From Sphaerolaimus hirsutus (taxonomy: Eukaryota; Nematoda; Chromadorea; Monhysterida; Sphaerolaimidae), in the NCBI GenBank assembly GCA_964036195.1, contig OZ038456.1, positions 25,707,792 through 25,771,791 on the forward strand: a stretch of 64,000 nucleotides of DNA, given 5' to 3'. The notes under the pieces were generated by a model. The model was not told the origin of the DNA, searched no databases, and worked only from the letters and a program-made list of their open reading frames with translations. Every line of letters begins with the position of its first letter. Within the stretch, counting starts at the first letter, position 1. Position numbers and translations under genes: made by a program. Of the stretch, positions 9,801-19,300 are shown in pieces.

Positions 9801-12800
9801 ACTACTGGAATGCATGTGCTCGCGCAGGAGCGGGAATTCTGGATCAAACCATGGGCATACATGCGAACTGAAAAAGGTTACCTGTTTCGAACTACCTGGC
9901 TGGCCTTTCTACGCAGGATTGGAATGCATGATTTGAGGGAAACGGACTGTACGTTGTGGCCTAATTGCCCTGCAGACGACCACTCGGACACGCTGACTGA
10001 GGTGCCCTTGGATGTGCTCATGAACATCAGCCTGGACCCGTTTTTGTACGCCACGCCGGCCGCACTGCCGCCACGTACTGGCTCCAGCAACCAGGTAGAC
10101 AGGTATATGGGTTTTCTGTCTACTGAGGAAGGGGTGCGCCCCGCGCCGCGCGCATATTCAGAACCCCCCTACATGCCTCAGGTCGCACAGTCGCTGTTTT
10201 TCGTATTGGCAGTTGGGTTAATTATAATGGGATTAGCGTTTCTGCCGGGCGCGGGCGCGACTACCACGCCCTCGTTTCCACTGCTCTGCAGCGATTTGAC
10301 AGATCACTACGATTTATACACGTACCCCCCTCTACCCAATTGCACGGCTATTGTTGACACTACGGCGTCATTAGAACGGCCACGAAAATTGACACTGACA
10401 ATCTACAAGCGAAATATGGTAGAATATCGTGCGGCAGCACACAGGTGTGTGGCCTCTACCCGAACGGCGAGGACATATCAGAACTTCTGGGGCGACGTCA
10501 CGCTGGAAAAGTTTGATTCTACCCCCCGATCTGTGGGCGCCGCCGAGTGCGAAGGCATGATTAAATATCACAAGTGCAACAATGGGCCCATGACCCCTGT
10601 GAGTGATTTGGACAACGCATGGGACACCCAGTACCCCACCAATGTTAGCTACTCAGGACATGGATTATACTGTTGCAAATGGGTGAGTGAAACGACGCCA
10701 CACTGTGGGCTGTTTCGAGGGGAAGTACGAATGAGATATGGAGCCAACACCATGCAAAGCACGCTGGGTGAGGTTAGCAAGTGCAATTATGAAATGGGTG
10801 CATGCACGCTAGAAGACGGCAGCCAATTAACATGGAAACCGAACCCGAAGGCGGAATGCCCTTATGAAAAATGGCGCGAAATGCATGGACGCATTAGACA
10901 GGACATCTGGCTAGCGGATGATCATACACTATCACTGTCCTTCAGAGCACATGAAGAGGTTGAATCATGCGGCATTAAACTATGGAAATCGGACCAGGAT
11001 ATTGTAGTGGCGCCATTTGAGAAGGCAGTGATTCGAAGCGTCAGACAAAAACGAGCGCAAGGTCGACCCACGCTGGGAATAGTGAGCGCAGGCCAATTAG
11101 CAGCCAGCATGCAGGCGGTATACGAAACAGCAGAACAAACCATGCGCGCGCAGGCCGTAGCCACCTGCAAGAATGTGCAACACTTCCAAGAATTTGTGCG
11201 CCTGGCTATGAGCGAACACGCAACTACGACAGCCCGATGGTACATGAATGATAACGAAATAATTGCCAAACCCGCGCCGGACGGATTTCTGGTTCACAAA
11301 TGTTTTGCGGTAAAAACATACGAGATCATGAAAGAGAAGAAGTCTCCAGAATGCTACGAAACAGTACCTGTGCAAGTTAGCGTACACGGGCAGAATGTGA
11401 CGTTGCACATGAATAGGTTGACAAACATTTTGCATTTCCAAGCGATCCCGGGCTCATGCACCAATGCGCACAATCGTGTGGTAATGTTAAATGGACAATG
11501 GTACAAATATCTACCGGAAGTCGGCGGCCTGGAACATTTGCCTATGTATAACACCCACAGTTTTCCGCAGAAATGGCAGCAGGAAAAAGTCAGGGATGTG
11601 CATCATCAGATTTTTGCCGCCACGACTATGTACAACTTGTCAGAATTATTGCCGACGACCACCCTGAATGACGTATGGCATGCATATTCAATCGTGCGGC
11701 AAATTACGCAGGGGGCGGAGCCGAGAGTGGAATCACACATGCAAAGACATCGAACCTTGGCAAAATCGGTATTAGCGCTGGGATGGTGGGATTTCGACAC
11801 CTGGCGCACCTGGCTACAAGTATGGATCTATCTGATATGTGCACTGGTCACCCTGCAGTATTTACTAGCCGCGCTCATGGCTGCAGCGCCGGAAATGGCC
11901 GTGACTTTGGTGAACAGGGCAAAGGAAAAAATCAAAAGGCAACCAAAGACAGAAGAAAAGTCCAATATCATTGTCGAATTGGCTGAGGACCGCCCTAGCG
12001 AACAGGTAAAGGTAAGAACGGTAATTAACCCGTGCGTGGGAATGCCAAGTGGCATGCCCGCACTCACGGGCGCGCGTCGTTTTCCCGCTATACAATACAG
12101 TATCAACAGAAAATGCGATCTGGAAGAAGAATCGGTGTGCATGATCACTTTCTCAACGGAAGAAAGAGACAACATCCATCAAGTAGCCAATCGACGTGAA
12201 GAGATTGTGCATGTGTACTACAGCCCATCCATTACCATAACCATTGATGGAAGAGAATATCGAAGATGTCTACTGGACACAGGCGCCATGCGTTCATTAT
12301 GCAACAGAGACGTGCTGATGCGACACAAGGAAAAGGCTACTAAGCATGATGAAGTTTCACCTATTGGAGCCCTTAGGTGTGCAGCAGACTCGAAACTTTT
12401 GGTATTGGGACAAATGGAAGTACCGGTAACCATGGGAAACCACACCTTCGGGATTGTGTTTCAGGCAGTGAACGGATTAGCTGGTGAAATTCTAATTGGT
12501 GCAGATGTCTTACGGCACATGGTAGTAGACCTACCTGCAAGGGAATTACGAATCCCTACGGCTAATGCGATCATTCCCTTTGATAACCCAGACCCGGAAG
12601 TGCAGCAGCGCAGAATTTACGCTATTGTGAATGAAAAAATAGAAATTCTGGCTAGACATGAAGCGCTAGTGACCGCAAAATTATCTGCCCCCATGGACGA
12701 AAGGTTATTCACGGTCATGGGACTGGATACGGTAGGTGAACGCTGTGGCGTTATGGCTGCTTCAGCGGCCTATGAAACTAGTGCCCCTGTGTTTCAGGTG

Positions 12801-13454
12801 AGATGCGCAAATGTACGAAACCAGCCCGTAGTGCTACAGGTAGGACAGCGCATTGCAGTGGTCGAACCAGTGGACTGCGTGCTGAAGGTGAAACCTGGAG
12901 ACCCTCCCGCTGAATGGGTGAAGCAGTGCTATGACAGAGATGTGTGTCGACAGGTTCAAGCGACTGAACCTCCCCCCAAAGTAGCCGAAGACAAATTAGG
13001 ACCTCCACTGCAAGTTGCATGTCCAGATGGACACGTGATGGAATTTACCGTGCCAGAAACATTGACGGACGAACGCAGAGAGGAACTGAAAAAAGTGATT
13101 TTGCAGTACAAAGAAGCTTTTGCCCGACACAAGTATGACATCGGCTACAGCGAATTAGTGGACTACCGGTTGCAATTGGTGGACAAAAAGCCAATTGCTT
13201 GCAGAATGTACCGGTTGAGTCTGGATGATCAGCAATACTTAGAAAATCATTTGAGATGCCTCATCGAGCACGACATCGTGGAACCCAGTACGAGCCCGTA
13301 TTGTGCCCCCACGCTGGTGGTATCCAAACCGGATGGATCAAAGCGGATGGTAATTGATTACAGACGCCTGAACGCTGTTTTGCACGCTCCCCAATTCCCA
13401 TTACCCCGCTTAGATGAAACAGTCGAATCTTTATGTAGCTGCAAGTATTTTTAG
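6855..13454 (+). CDS. Gag / envelope-like glycoprotein / protease / N-terminal RT polyprotein
   Basis: The open frame runs from 6768 (stop at 6765) to TAG 13452-13454. There is no ATG before codon ~292, so the listed TTG start is nominal and initiation is unresolved. By residue from 6855: 1-500, low-complexity Ser/Ala/Glu-rich; ~510-690, retrotransposon Gag capsid-like helical domain; 790-803, CCHC zinc knuckle (C-x2-C-x4-H-x4-C); 815-835, RG-rich; 840-930, Gln/Met/Pro-rich; 1113-1133, hydrophobic segment ending in a GAGA signal-peptidase-like site; 1137-1650, ectodomain with about 15 Cys and several N-x-S/T sequons, split by a furin-type RQKR site at 1397-1400; 1655-1680, second membrane anchor; ~1790-1900, retropepsin with D1808-T-G and an LIGAD motif; ~2055-2199, start of RT up to CKYF. 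The protein then stops because of one extra T in 13448-13452. The capsid-glycoprotein-protease order is unusual. The envelope call rests on architecture, not on a family match. Confidence 0.88.
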   Translation: MRSRGPASLQGDTIEQVWHAALEKQKQARRRARQQKAGQEVDAQLAAAESQAGDSESNDSVNPETEAPEALEESESQRWSGQTAEDTPVIRLSTVEGAGPAPDSFSQWKTPAVPAAARQLTSSAEAEEAPGTSRQAAGKEAGKTGKWSKLRRTLGWSAGSSSISPGVRSGSEVGSDGYVGDSEPLGQPSIQRDYPVIAAELGATADQFPVIENTVAELLETATQSGDTSPALQLSPPKSTSTPRDVSGNSSRNLSSDQSRSQSATAKARRQLIKTENSNNPPVIVISSPASRMTNNGANQTAAPALEDRYAKVTNADLIYQATIMDLDPVQTTPTCAQWTPKKACAAAKKWANMMSQARPVGAFSQSGGEPGDLRMVTLIKIAMNLWGSDPVAEVPRVEHFLQEFEAHHSIHSDDIVDLTTAYQQHNQAVQNQNATLGGNSPASGQQPIVLTNGQAAPLQSSTAPAAPPSAAGTNQVRTVTQRRARSRSPASSRSSSATSEVARPTDPGQNWQLEQSNAAVITALAQQCGYFRGKPNEGFRDWRRSWDTVCDALRIKLQERKPLVKLFLKGSARAIFNTRYRELRDLNYKDMMQALEKFYENPNDKHHAQREIFETRQGADESVLEWAVRLEKLIKRAYPGMGHEKRGDTCMIKFHGGLRNEIRRNVPVTASITWKEMVDNARAQESFLEAEQSQNKGEKSKQDVVASATDKVMDRLMALNMPAMAGLPSQADKTLETMEQKMTESVAKFDSVHQEIAKKLAQLGALEGKLLGLNRDPPKLPPRKFDKGCWECGSEEHIRYECPKLTPEQREQYFKRSRGGGAARGNGRGRGGGQRGGYQGNNQAQAMQPGMVPMQYAYPQWQPAQPMPVQPAQTVQRAGDMNMQPQMMAYQTPPANWMAMGPDGRMQQYNMQPVQVSNPHVESLNPTRVSSTTGMTMHVREDDRCMMIRPVNKLIPVMQGLELEDEEPDELVPESPEEQQRTTGMHVLAQEREFWIKPWAYMRTEKGYLFRTTWLAFLRRIGMHDLRETDCTLWPNCPADDHSDTLTEVPLDVLMNISLDPFLYATPAALPPRTGSSNQVDRYMGFLSTEEGVRPAPRAYSEPPYMPQVAQSLFFVLAVGLIIMGLAFLPGAGATTTPSFPLLCSDLTDHYDLYTYPPLPNCTAIVDTTASLERPRKLTLTIYKRNMVEYRAAAHRCVASTRTARTYQNFWGDVTLEKFDSTPRSVGAAECEGMIKYHKCNNGPMTPVSDLDNAWDTQYPTNVSYSGHGLYCCKWVSETTPHCGLFRGEVRMRYGANTMQSTLGEVSKCNYEMGACTLEDGSQLTWKPNPKAECPYEKWREMHGRIRQDIWLADDHTLSLSFRAHEEVESCGIKLWKSDQDIVVAPFEKAVIRSVRQKRAQGRPTLGIVSAGQLAASMQAVYETAEQTMRAQAVATCKNVQHFQEFVRLAMSEHATTTARWYMNDNEIIAKPAPDGFLVHKCFAVKTYEIMKEKKSPECYETVPVQVSVHGQNVTLHMNRLTNILHFQAIPGSCTNAHNRVVMLNGQWYKYLPEVGGLEHLPMYNTHSFPQKWQQEKVRDVHHQIFAATTMYNLSELLPTTTLNDVWHAYSIVRQITQGAEPRVESHMQRHRTLAKSVLALGWWDFDTWRTWLQVWIYLICALVTLQYLLAALMAAAPEMAVTLVNRAKEKIKRQPKTEEKSNIIVELAEDRPSEQVKVRTVINPCVGMPSGMPALTGARRFPAIQYSINRKCDLEEESVCMITFSTEERDNIHQVANRREEIVHVYYSPSITITIDGREYRRCLLDTGAMRSLCNRDVLMRHKEKATKHDEVSPIGALRCAADSKLLVLGQMEVPVTMGNHTFGIVFQAVNGLAGEILIGADVLRHMVVDLPARELRIPTANAIIPFDNPDPEVQQRRIYAIVNEKIEILARHEALVTAKLSAPMDERLFTVMGLDTVGERCGVMAASAAYETSAPVFQVRCANVRNQPVVLQVGQRIAVVEPVDCVLKVKPGDPPAEWVKQCYDRDVCRQVQATEPPPKVAEDKLGPPLQVACPDGHVMEFTVPETLTDERREELKKVILQYKEAFARHKYDIGYSELVDYRLQLVDKKPIACRMYRLSLDDQQYLENHLRCLIEHDIVEPSTSPYCAPTLVVSKPDGSKRMVIDYRRLNAVLHAPQFPLPRLDETVESLCSCKYF

Positions 13455-16161
13455 CAGTGCCGACATAAACCAAGCTTTCTATAACATTGCTTTGCATCCA
13501 GATGATCGACACATCACGTCATTCAGAAATGTTTTTGGACAATTTCAACTGAAACGTTTACCCATGGGATTAAAATGCTCACCTAGTTTAGCGCAGCGCT
13601 GTTTTGAATTAGCTATGGCCGGTTTAATACATCGAAATGTATTATTATACATCGATGATTTACTGATTTATAGTGCAACCTGGGAAACACATTTATATGA
13701 CATAGGACAGGTGTTAGAAAGACTAATTAGGAATAATTTCAAAATTAGTCCAAAAAAGTGTTTTTTCGCACGCGTCACAGCTGTACGCTTTCTAGGATTT
13801 ATGATTGGCCGTGACGGCGTGTGCGTACCAGATGATAAACGGCACATAATTCAGGACTGGCCGGTACCCACTACCGTAAAAGAGGTAAAAGGATTCCTGG
13901 GAGCTATTGGGTTTTTCAGACGCATGATTCACAGATGCGCAGAGCTAGCAGTACCCTTGTCAAATCTCACGCGTACGGGACCAAGAGAGAATTACAATAG
14001 CGACACCCCGGTGGATTTGACATCGAAACCCAAGGCACTGGAAGCTTTCCATAAGCTCAAGGAAGCATTGTTAGGAAGCCCATGTCTGCAATTTCCCGAT
14101 CCTAAACGTATGTTTATAATTATCACGGACGCCTCTAAAATTGCTGTGGCAGGCGTGCTAGCACAACGAGCAGAGGACGAGAAAATATTACATGCGTGTG
14201 CCTTTTACAGCCGGAAGTTAGGTGCAACCCAAAGCAAATGGCCAGCGATTTCCCTGGAAGCGTGTGCAATCTACGAAAGCATACGTAACTGGCATTGTTA
14301 TCTGGCGGGACGGCCCTTTGAAGTCTGGACAGACGCCAAGAGTATTTCGTGGGTAAAGAATCCTAATTTAGAGACTACCCCGCACGCCATGCTGCACAAG
14401 TTCGCTTTAGCAATTACGCCGTACCAAATCACGTTCAAGCATTTGCGGGGAAAAAGCAACGAATTAGCAGATGCATTATCCAGAAGACAAGACGCACCAG
14501 TGGTATTCGACGAGAAAAAGGACCTGGATGAGGCCTTTGAGCAGTTCGCACAAGTTACGTGCCGTGAAATTGCTATCCCGCACGATAAGCAGGTTACGGT
14601 AGCTGCGGCAAGCAGGACAGCGTACCAGCCAATCAGCGTAAACGAGGAGGCGGAGTTACTGCGACCAATCAGCGACCGGACGCGCGGGCGAAAAGAGGCG
14701 GAGTCACCCGGGCTGCGAGAGCGGCAGCGGAATGCGGAAGCGCCTGGAACCGGAACAATGGCTGGTGGTTCAGGAGCCGGAAATGAAGTTGTTCCGGGTT
14801 TGACGAGTGCAACTAAGCGCAGTACAATCATGGCACTACCTCCAATGACTCCGGTTGACAAATTGAAGCGACTACAAGCAGAAGAACCTTACATAGCCAC
14901 AACTATAGAAGTGTGTCGCGCAGATAATTTTTATAGCGCCGCGCCGTATTTTATTGACCAATACGGTTTGCTACGTCGCCAGGCGGGAACGTCCCAAATA
15001 CCAGGTATACAATTATACGACCCCGTATGTATTCCGTCGGAATTAGTTCCATTCGTGTTAGAATTAGCTCACAATCACCCTACGGCGGGCCATTTAGGAA
15101 TAATAAAAACATTTGAAAGATTACAGGAATTCGCGTGGTTTCCAGGAATGCGGCCAGAAAGTGCGCGCTGGGTTGCCACCTGCCCTTCGTGCAACGCCAA
15201 GAAAGGTCTCAGAGCGGCAATGCGAACTCAAATGGTGTGCCGCCAGGTAGCCAAAAGGCCAGGTGATGTGATAGCGGTAGACGCAATAGGACCTTTACTA
15301 ACCACGAAACGCAGAAACCGACATGTGTTAGTATTTGTTGATCAGTGCACACGTTTTGGAATTGCTGTACCCGTTCCCGACATCAAACAAGACACAGTAT
15401 CATTTGCATTTCTGTTGCACATTTTGCCTATATTTAGTGTGCCGGCCATTATACTCAGTGATAACGCCCCTAGCTTTACCGAGGGCACTTTTGCCAAGCT
15501 TCTACAATATTTGAACGCGACCCAACATACATCATTTGCGTACACCCCCAAGAGCAACGGAATGGTGGAACGTAGGAATGGTGTTCTGATGGAAATAGTA
15601 TCACACTACGTAAATCGTACACATGACGATTGGGACATACATTTAGGCGCCGCTGTACACGCGTACAATACATCGAAACACCCTTCCTTGCAAACCACCC
15701 CCTATGCGTTGCTATTTGGCAAGCCTGCTGCGTCCATGTGGGAGCGAATGATCGAGCCTCCCCCTGACAACGAGGCATTGCCCTCATTGCCGCATAAGCG
15801 CGCCCTTATAAATGAATTAGGCGCGTGTCTGACCACAGCACGCGAAGCAGCGCATACCGCTTTAGCAAAGGCGCAGCAAAAAGAGCAATTTTACGCCAAT
15901 CGCCGTGCGCGCCGATTGAATGTGCAACGCGGGCAAGCGGTACGCGTATACACGCCGCGTATTACTCAGTTGACGGGCCCCAGTAAGAAATTCGCGCCTC
16001 GCTTTATCGGCCCGTATGAGTGCATTGATTATGCCCACCCATTAGTGACTTTGTTCAACAATATTAATAAGAAAATTTATGTAGTTCATGCGGATCGTTG
16101 CAAGGCAACTAGTGAATATTTAATTCCCCCTTCTTACAGTGAATTATACGGCGACGACTAA
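13414..16161 (+). CDS. RT (remainder) - RNase H - integrase
   Basis: The frame lies +1 of the preceding ORF, and useful sequence begins at about 13453, continuing RT without loss. The ATG at 13414 is in the overlap and is probably not a real start. RT catalytic box YIDD is at residues 79-82, preceded by an LPMGL motif. RNase H has TDAS near 240, a LEA glutamate, and TDAKS. The integrase has an HNHPTAGH...CPSC zinc-binding (HHCC) domain at about 550-595, catalytic D623, D683 and E719 (D-x35-E), and a C-terminal FIGPYE motif of the GPY/F type. All catalytic residues appear present, so enzyme loss is limited to the frame break. TAA follows at 16159. Confidence 0.92.
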   Translation: MKQSNLYVAASIFSSADINQAFYNIALHPDDRHITSFRNVFGQFQLKRLPMGLKCSPSLAQRCFELAMAGLIHRNVLLYIDDLLIYSATWETHLYDIGQVLERLIRNNFKISPKKCFFARVTAVRFLGFMIGRDGVCVPDDKRHIIQDWPVPTTVKEVKGFLGAIGFFRRMIHRCAELAVPLSNLTRTGPRENYNSDTPVDLTSKPKALEAFHKLKEALLGSPCLQFPDPKRMFIIITDASKIAVAGVLAQRAEDEKILHACAFYSRKLGATQSKWPAISLEACAIYESIRNWHCYLAGRPFEVWTDAKSISWVKNPNLETTPHAMLHKFALAITPYQITFKHLRGKSNELADALSRRQDAPVVFDEKKDLDEAFEQFAQVTCREIAIPHDKQVTVAAASRTAYQPISVNEEAELLRPISDRTRGRKEAESPGLRERQRNAEAPGTGTMAGGSGAGNEVVPGLTSATKRSTIMALPPMTPVDKLKRLQAEEPYIATTIEVCRADNFYSAAPYFIDQYGLLRRQAGTSQIPGIQLYDPVCIPSELVPFVLELAHNHPTAGHLGIIKTFERLQEFAWFPGMRPESARWVATCPSCNAKKGLRAAMRTQMVCRQVAKRPGDVIAVDAIGPLLTTKRRNRHVLVFVDQCTRFGIAVPVPDIKQDTVSFAFLLHILPIFSVPAIILSDNAPSFTEGTFAKLLQYLNATQHTSFAYTPKSNGMVERRNGVLMEIVSHYVNRTHDDWDIHLGAAVHAYNTSKHPSLQTTPYALLFGKPAASMWERMIEPPPDNEALPSLPHKRALINELGACLTTAREAAHTALAKAQQKEQFYANRRARRLNVQRGQAVRVYTPRITQLTGPSKKFAPRFIGPYECIDYAHPLVTLFNNINKKIYVVHADRCKATSEYLIPPSYSELYGDD
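13448..13452 (+). other. Frame break in RT at a T5 run
   Basis: The two pol ORFs join at conserved RT motif A only if one T of this five-T run is skipped. It could be a sequencing or assembly error, a fresh 1-bp insertion, or, less likely, +1 frameshifting. Retroelement frameshift sites usually separate gag from pol, not the middle of RT. Confidence 0.8.
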
Positions 16162-16389
16162 AAAATTGATTAATTAGCTGATTAATTAGCCGTTACGATC
16201 ATCGCCGTCGCGTCAAACAACACGAAACCAGGTACAACAGGTATGAAGCGTGTGTGAAAGTGAGTGTGTTTTTTTAGGAAGCTCGTGCACCCCTTTTGCC
16301 CACGGGCAACTGGACCGCACGAGTTCTTGTTACTTTCCCCGTTCATAAAACTTCGCAATTAATTATTTTATCACATTATTATAATTATA
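16162..16389 (+). other. Intercistronic leader before the helicase gene
   Basis: 228 bp between the integrase stop and the ATG of the next gene. It is AT-rich at its 3' end. It contains a splice-acceptor-like site at 16262-16277 (separate entry) and another possible acceptor (ACAACAG) at about 16241. No ORF or stable hairpin stands out. Confidence 0.6.
16262..16277 (+). promoter_or_regulatory. Candidate splice acceptor for the helicase mRNA
   Basis: GAGTGTGTTTTTTTAG|GAAG has a pyrimidine-rich tract ending in AG|G, about 113 bp upstream of the first ATG of the helicase gene. It is the best 3' splice site in the short leader and complements the GTAAGT donor at 6498. Confidence 0.45.
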
Positions 16390-19300
16390 ATGGCTTCGGC
16401 CTCTCGCAAACGCCCATTTGAAGGTGCAGACGCCCCGCCCATTAAATCCAAGGAGACAAATACACATGGTGCCTGCGGCGGCGGAACCATTCCCCCGCGA
16501 CAACTTTACCGCGCGCAGCAGATGCAAAATGGACCGGAAATCTACCCCAGCAGAGGGAAATTCGAAGGTTGGGTAGATAGGGTGTATATTGACTCGGGCG
16601 CCGATGGGCATGTTGAGTATCAGTGCCATGTGAGAATTTCTGAGCAGACGATGGCGATACTCAGCGAAAACGAGCAGTGGGTGAATGCGGATGAAGCTTA
16701 TTCGTATTTTTATTATTCGAATAAGCGGGCCAAGGCGGCTAGGGACAAACGGACCACCCAGCTGGTGGATTTGTGCGCGAGAATCCAGAAACAACACCCC
16801 TCGATGTTCCTGCCCCTAGTGCGCCACGGGATGCGTTTCTCGGCGACCGCAATCGCACAAAAAATAGAAAATCCCCGGTACTGGGAGTTTACCGGTGTCG
16901 CGATATGGGGTAATCAGACAAAGTGCCCCTTAAACGTTGCCGCCCCCGTGGTCGTGAGTACGCAGGGCACGCGGCGCGTCACTCAAGCGGCACGTACATT
17001 GACGCGCGGCGACACTTCCGGCTACCAGCCCTACACGAGCGACTGGAAAACAGCGCGGCTGCGAGCGGCCTTCACGCCGCCGAATTACAAAAATCTGGAA
17101 CCGCTGGGCGCGGCGGAGCGAGGTGATGCCGGGCCGGAAAAGCTGGTCATTTTGCACAGAGAATATGTGAGTGACAGCAGAGTGGAAAATTTGAGTGCGG
17201 GACAGTTGGGGCTGGCCCACGTCGAGTATCACGACTTGAATGATCTGGACGTGTTTGGCGATGAATTCTACGGCCATGCGTACGGGCTGCAGGTCGCCAC
17301 GGCCGAGGATATCAGCACATCGGGCATCCAGCCAGACACAGAGAACCGAGACAACATGGACTCGTTTCTCAGGTATAAATTGGGCATTTTAGCAGCGGCT
17401 CACTGCTATAACGAGTCATTTTTGCGATTTCGGGCGAAACGCGCAACGGATGTGTGCGCACACGTGTCCTGGGAACACACGTCGCAGGGCACTGCATGCG
17501 ATATTATGGTGCGCCGCCCGGACCCAGAAGAGTTGCAAGCTGACACTTTCGAAGGACCAGAAGAGCAGCGCGTGCGTTTGCTGGAGCAGGTGAACACGCA
17601 GACACAGCTGTTGAACCAGGCGACGCCCATGTCGGTGTTGAGCTTGGTGCTGGCCAGACCGGACGAAGACAAACCAGCGGCGGGCAGCCCCAATCTATCA
17701 GTTAGAATTACCAGCGTGGAATCAGGGCCAACCACTACAATGCTGCGTGCGAAGTTGGACATGGCGGCGTCGCAATCAGCACTGCCCCGAACCCTGGAGA
17801 GTGGAAGATACATGGTGCGCGGCTCGAACGACTCGCCCAATTACGACCGAACCATGCGATCACTGCAAGCCGCCCTGAACAAAGCGCCGGTCGGCTGGGT
17901 GCCAAAAGTGGTCCAGGGGTCAAAAGTACTCACCCTGGAGGCGCAAATCCAATTAGCTGTGATATTGAATTTGCGTCTGCTGGATGACGAAACTGACTGG
18001 GCGCTCATTAGCCGCGAGGCTAATGAGTTGTACGAATCATTGTTCAGAGGAAAAAACGAACAAATGATTCAGGCCAAATTAGGTGAGTTTTTGCCGCAGC
18101 AGGGGCAGGTAGAAGTTTTAGCAGCTGTGATCACAGCCGTGCGAATGCGCAAACCCCTTTTGATTATGTGTGACTCGCCTTTCGGGTCCGGGAAGACGAC
18201 CACACAAAATCAACTGGCGTATGTGTGTTCACGCGGCTATAATTATTATAACTCGAGACCCAGGGTGCGCGCGGGCTCCGACTTGCCATCGGACAAGCAG
18301 CCGAACGCCAAATACCATTCGACGCTCATCACGTGCACAGTCAACTCGGCGGCCGACGAAGGCGCGCGCAGGGCCCTGACCAACCTGAATAAATTAGGGC
18401 AGCGGGATATTTTTGGGGCTTTAGAAGTTTTATTGCGGGAGCGCGCGAAATGGACCGCCATGGCTGATACGCCATTTTCTGAAATGCAAAAACTGGAGGG
18501 TTTTGAAGAATTTTTGAAATTAAGAGCGGCATTTCCGGTGCGCGTTTTGAGTCCCATGTGGGAAACTGACCCCACTTATAACACCACCCCCGCGACCCAA
18601 TTGCCAACCCTGCACACCCTAGCACAGCGAACCGGCCACAACATCGTCCGCCTCAGCCCCGAATGGACGGCAGCGCTGGAAAAGTACGACGGCGCCAAGA
18701 AGGACTACGAGCTGGTGGACGAAATCATCAACAACTGCACGGACGACGCCGTCATACGCGCGCAGCTGACCGAACAGGTGCCCTTCCTCACCGCCGACGA
18801 TGGAGACGAACAGCCATTCGATGACTTCGAGGCAGGCGTGGCGGGCGCCCGGGCTGGCGAGGCTAGTTTAGCTGATCAGGGATTTTGGGGTAAGGTGCTG
18901 CGTAGGGCGCTGTCTAAATATGTCAGGGCTACGGTCAGGCTGCACCGGGTGTTCCTGGAGGTGGTGCAGCCCGGTCAAATCCATGTCACTTTAGACTCCG
19001 CCCACGACGCCCGTATAAAAAGTGTGACTGCGTGTGCGGTAATTATTGACGAAGCGTCTTTGGCGTCTGACGCTGCAGTAATTAGCGTGGCTCAGGCGGC
19101 TCAGCTCCCAGTGAACGGCATGCTACTTCTATTTGGAGACAGTAAACAATTGACGCGTATGATTCGCGTGCAAGACTGGGTGGAGCCTGTCCTGAAACCC
19201 GACCCCACCCTCATTGATAGGCTCACACAATACCAACTATGTCCCGTGGTTCACTTGGAAACAGTGTTCCGCGGGCATCGCCAGCTCATTCAGGCCAACT

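Noticed and set aside
7462-12445. Many antisense ORFs of 60-187 codons opposite the polyprotein
   Set aside because: Shadows of a GC-rich coding strand; none has a recognisable domain.
13414-13454. Programmed +1 frameshift between the two pol ORFs
   Set aside because: The site lies inside RT motif A, not at a gag-pol boundary. A 1-bp insertion or read error in a T run is simpler, though not excluded.
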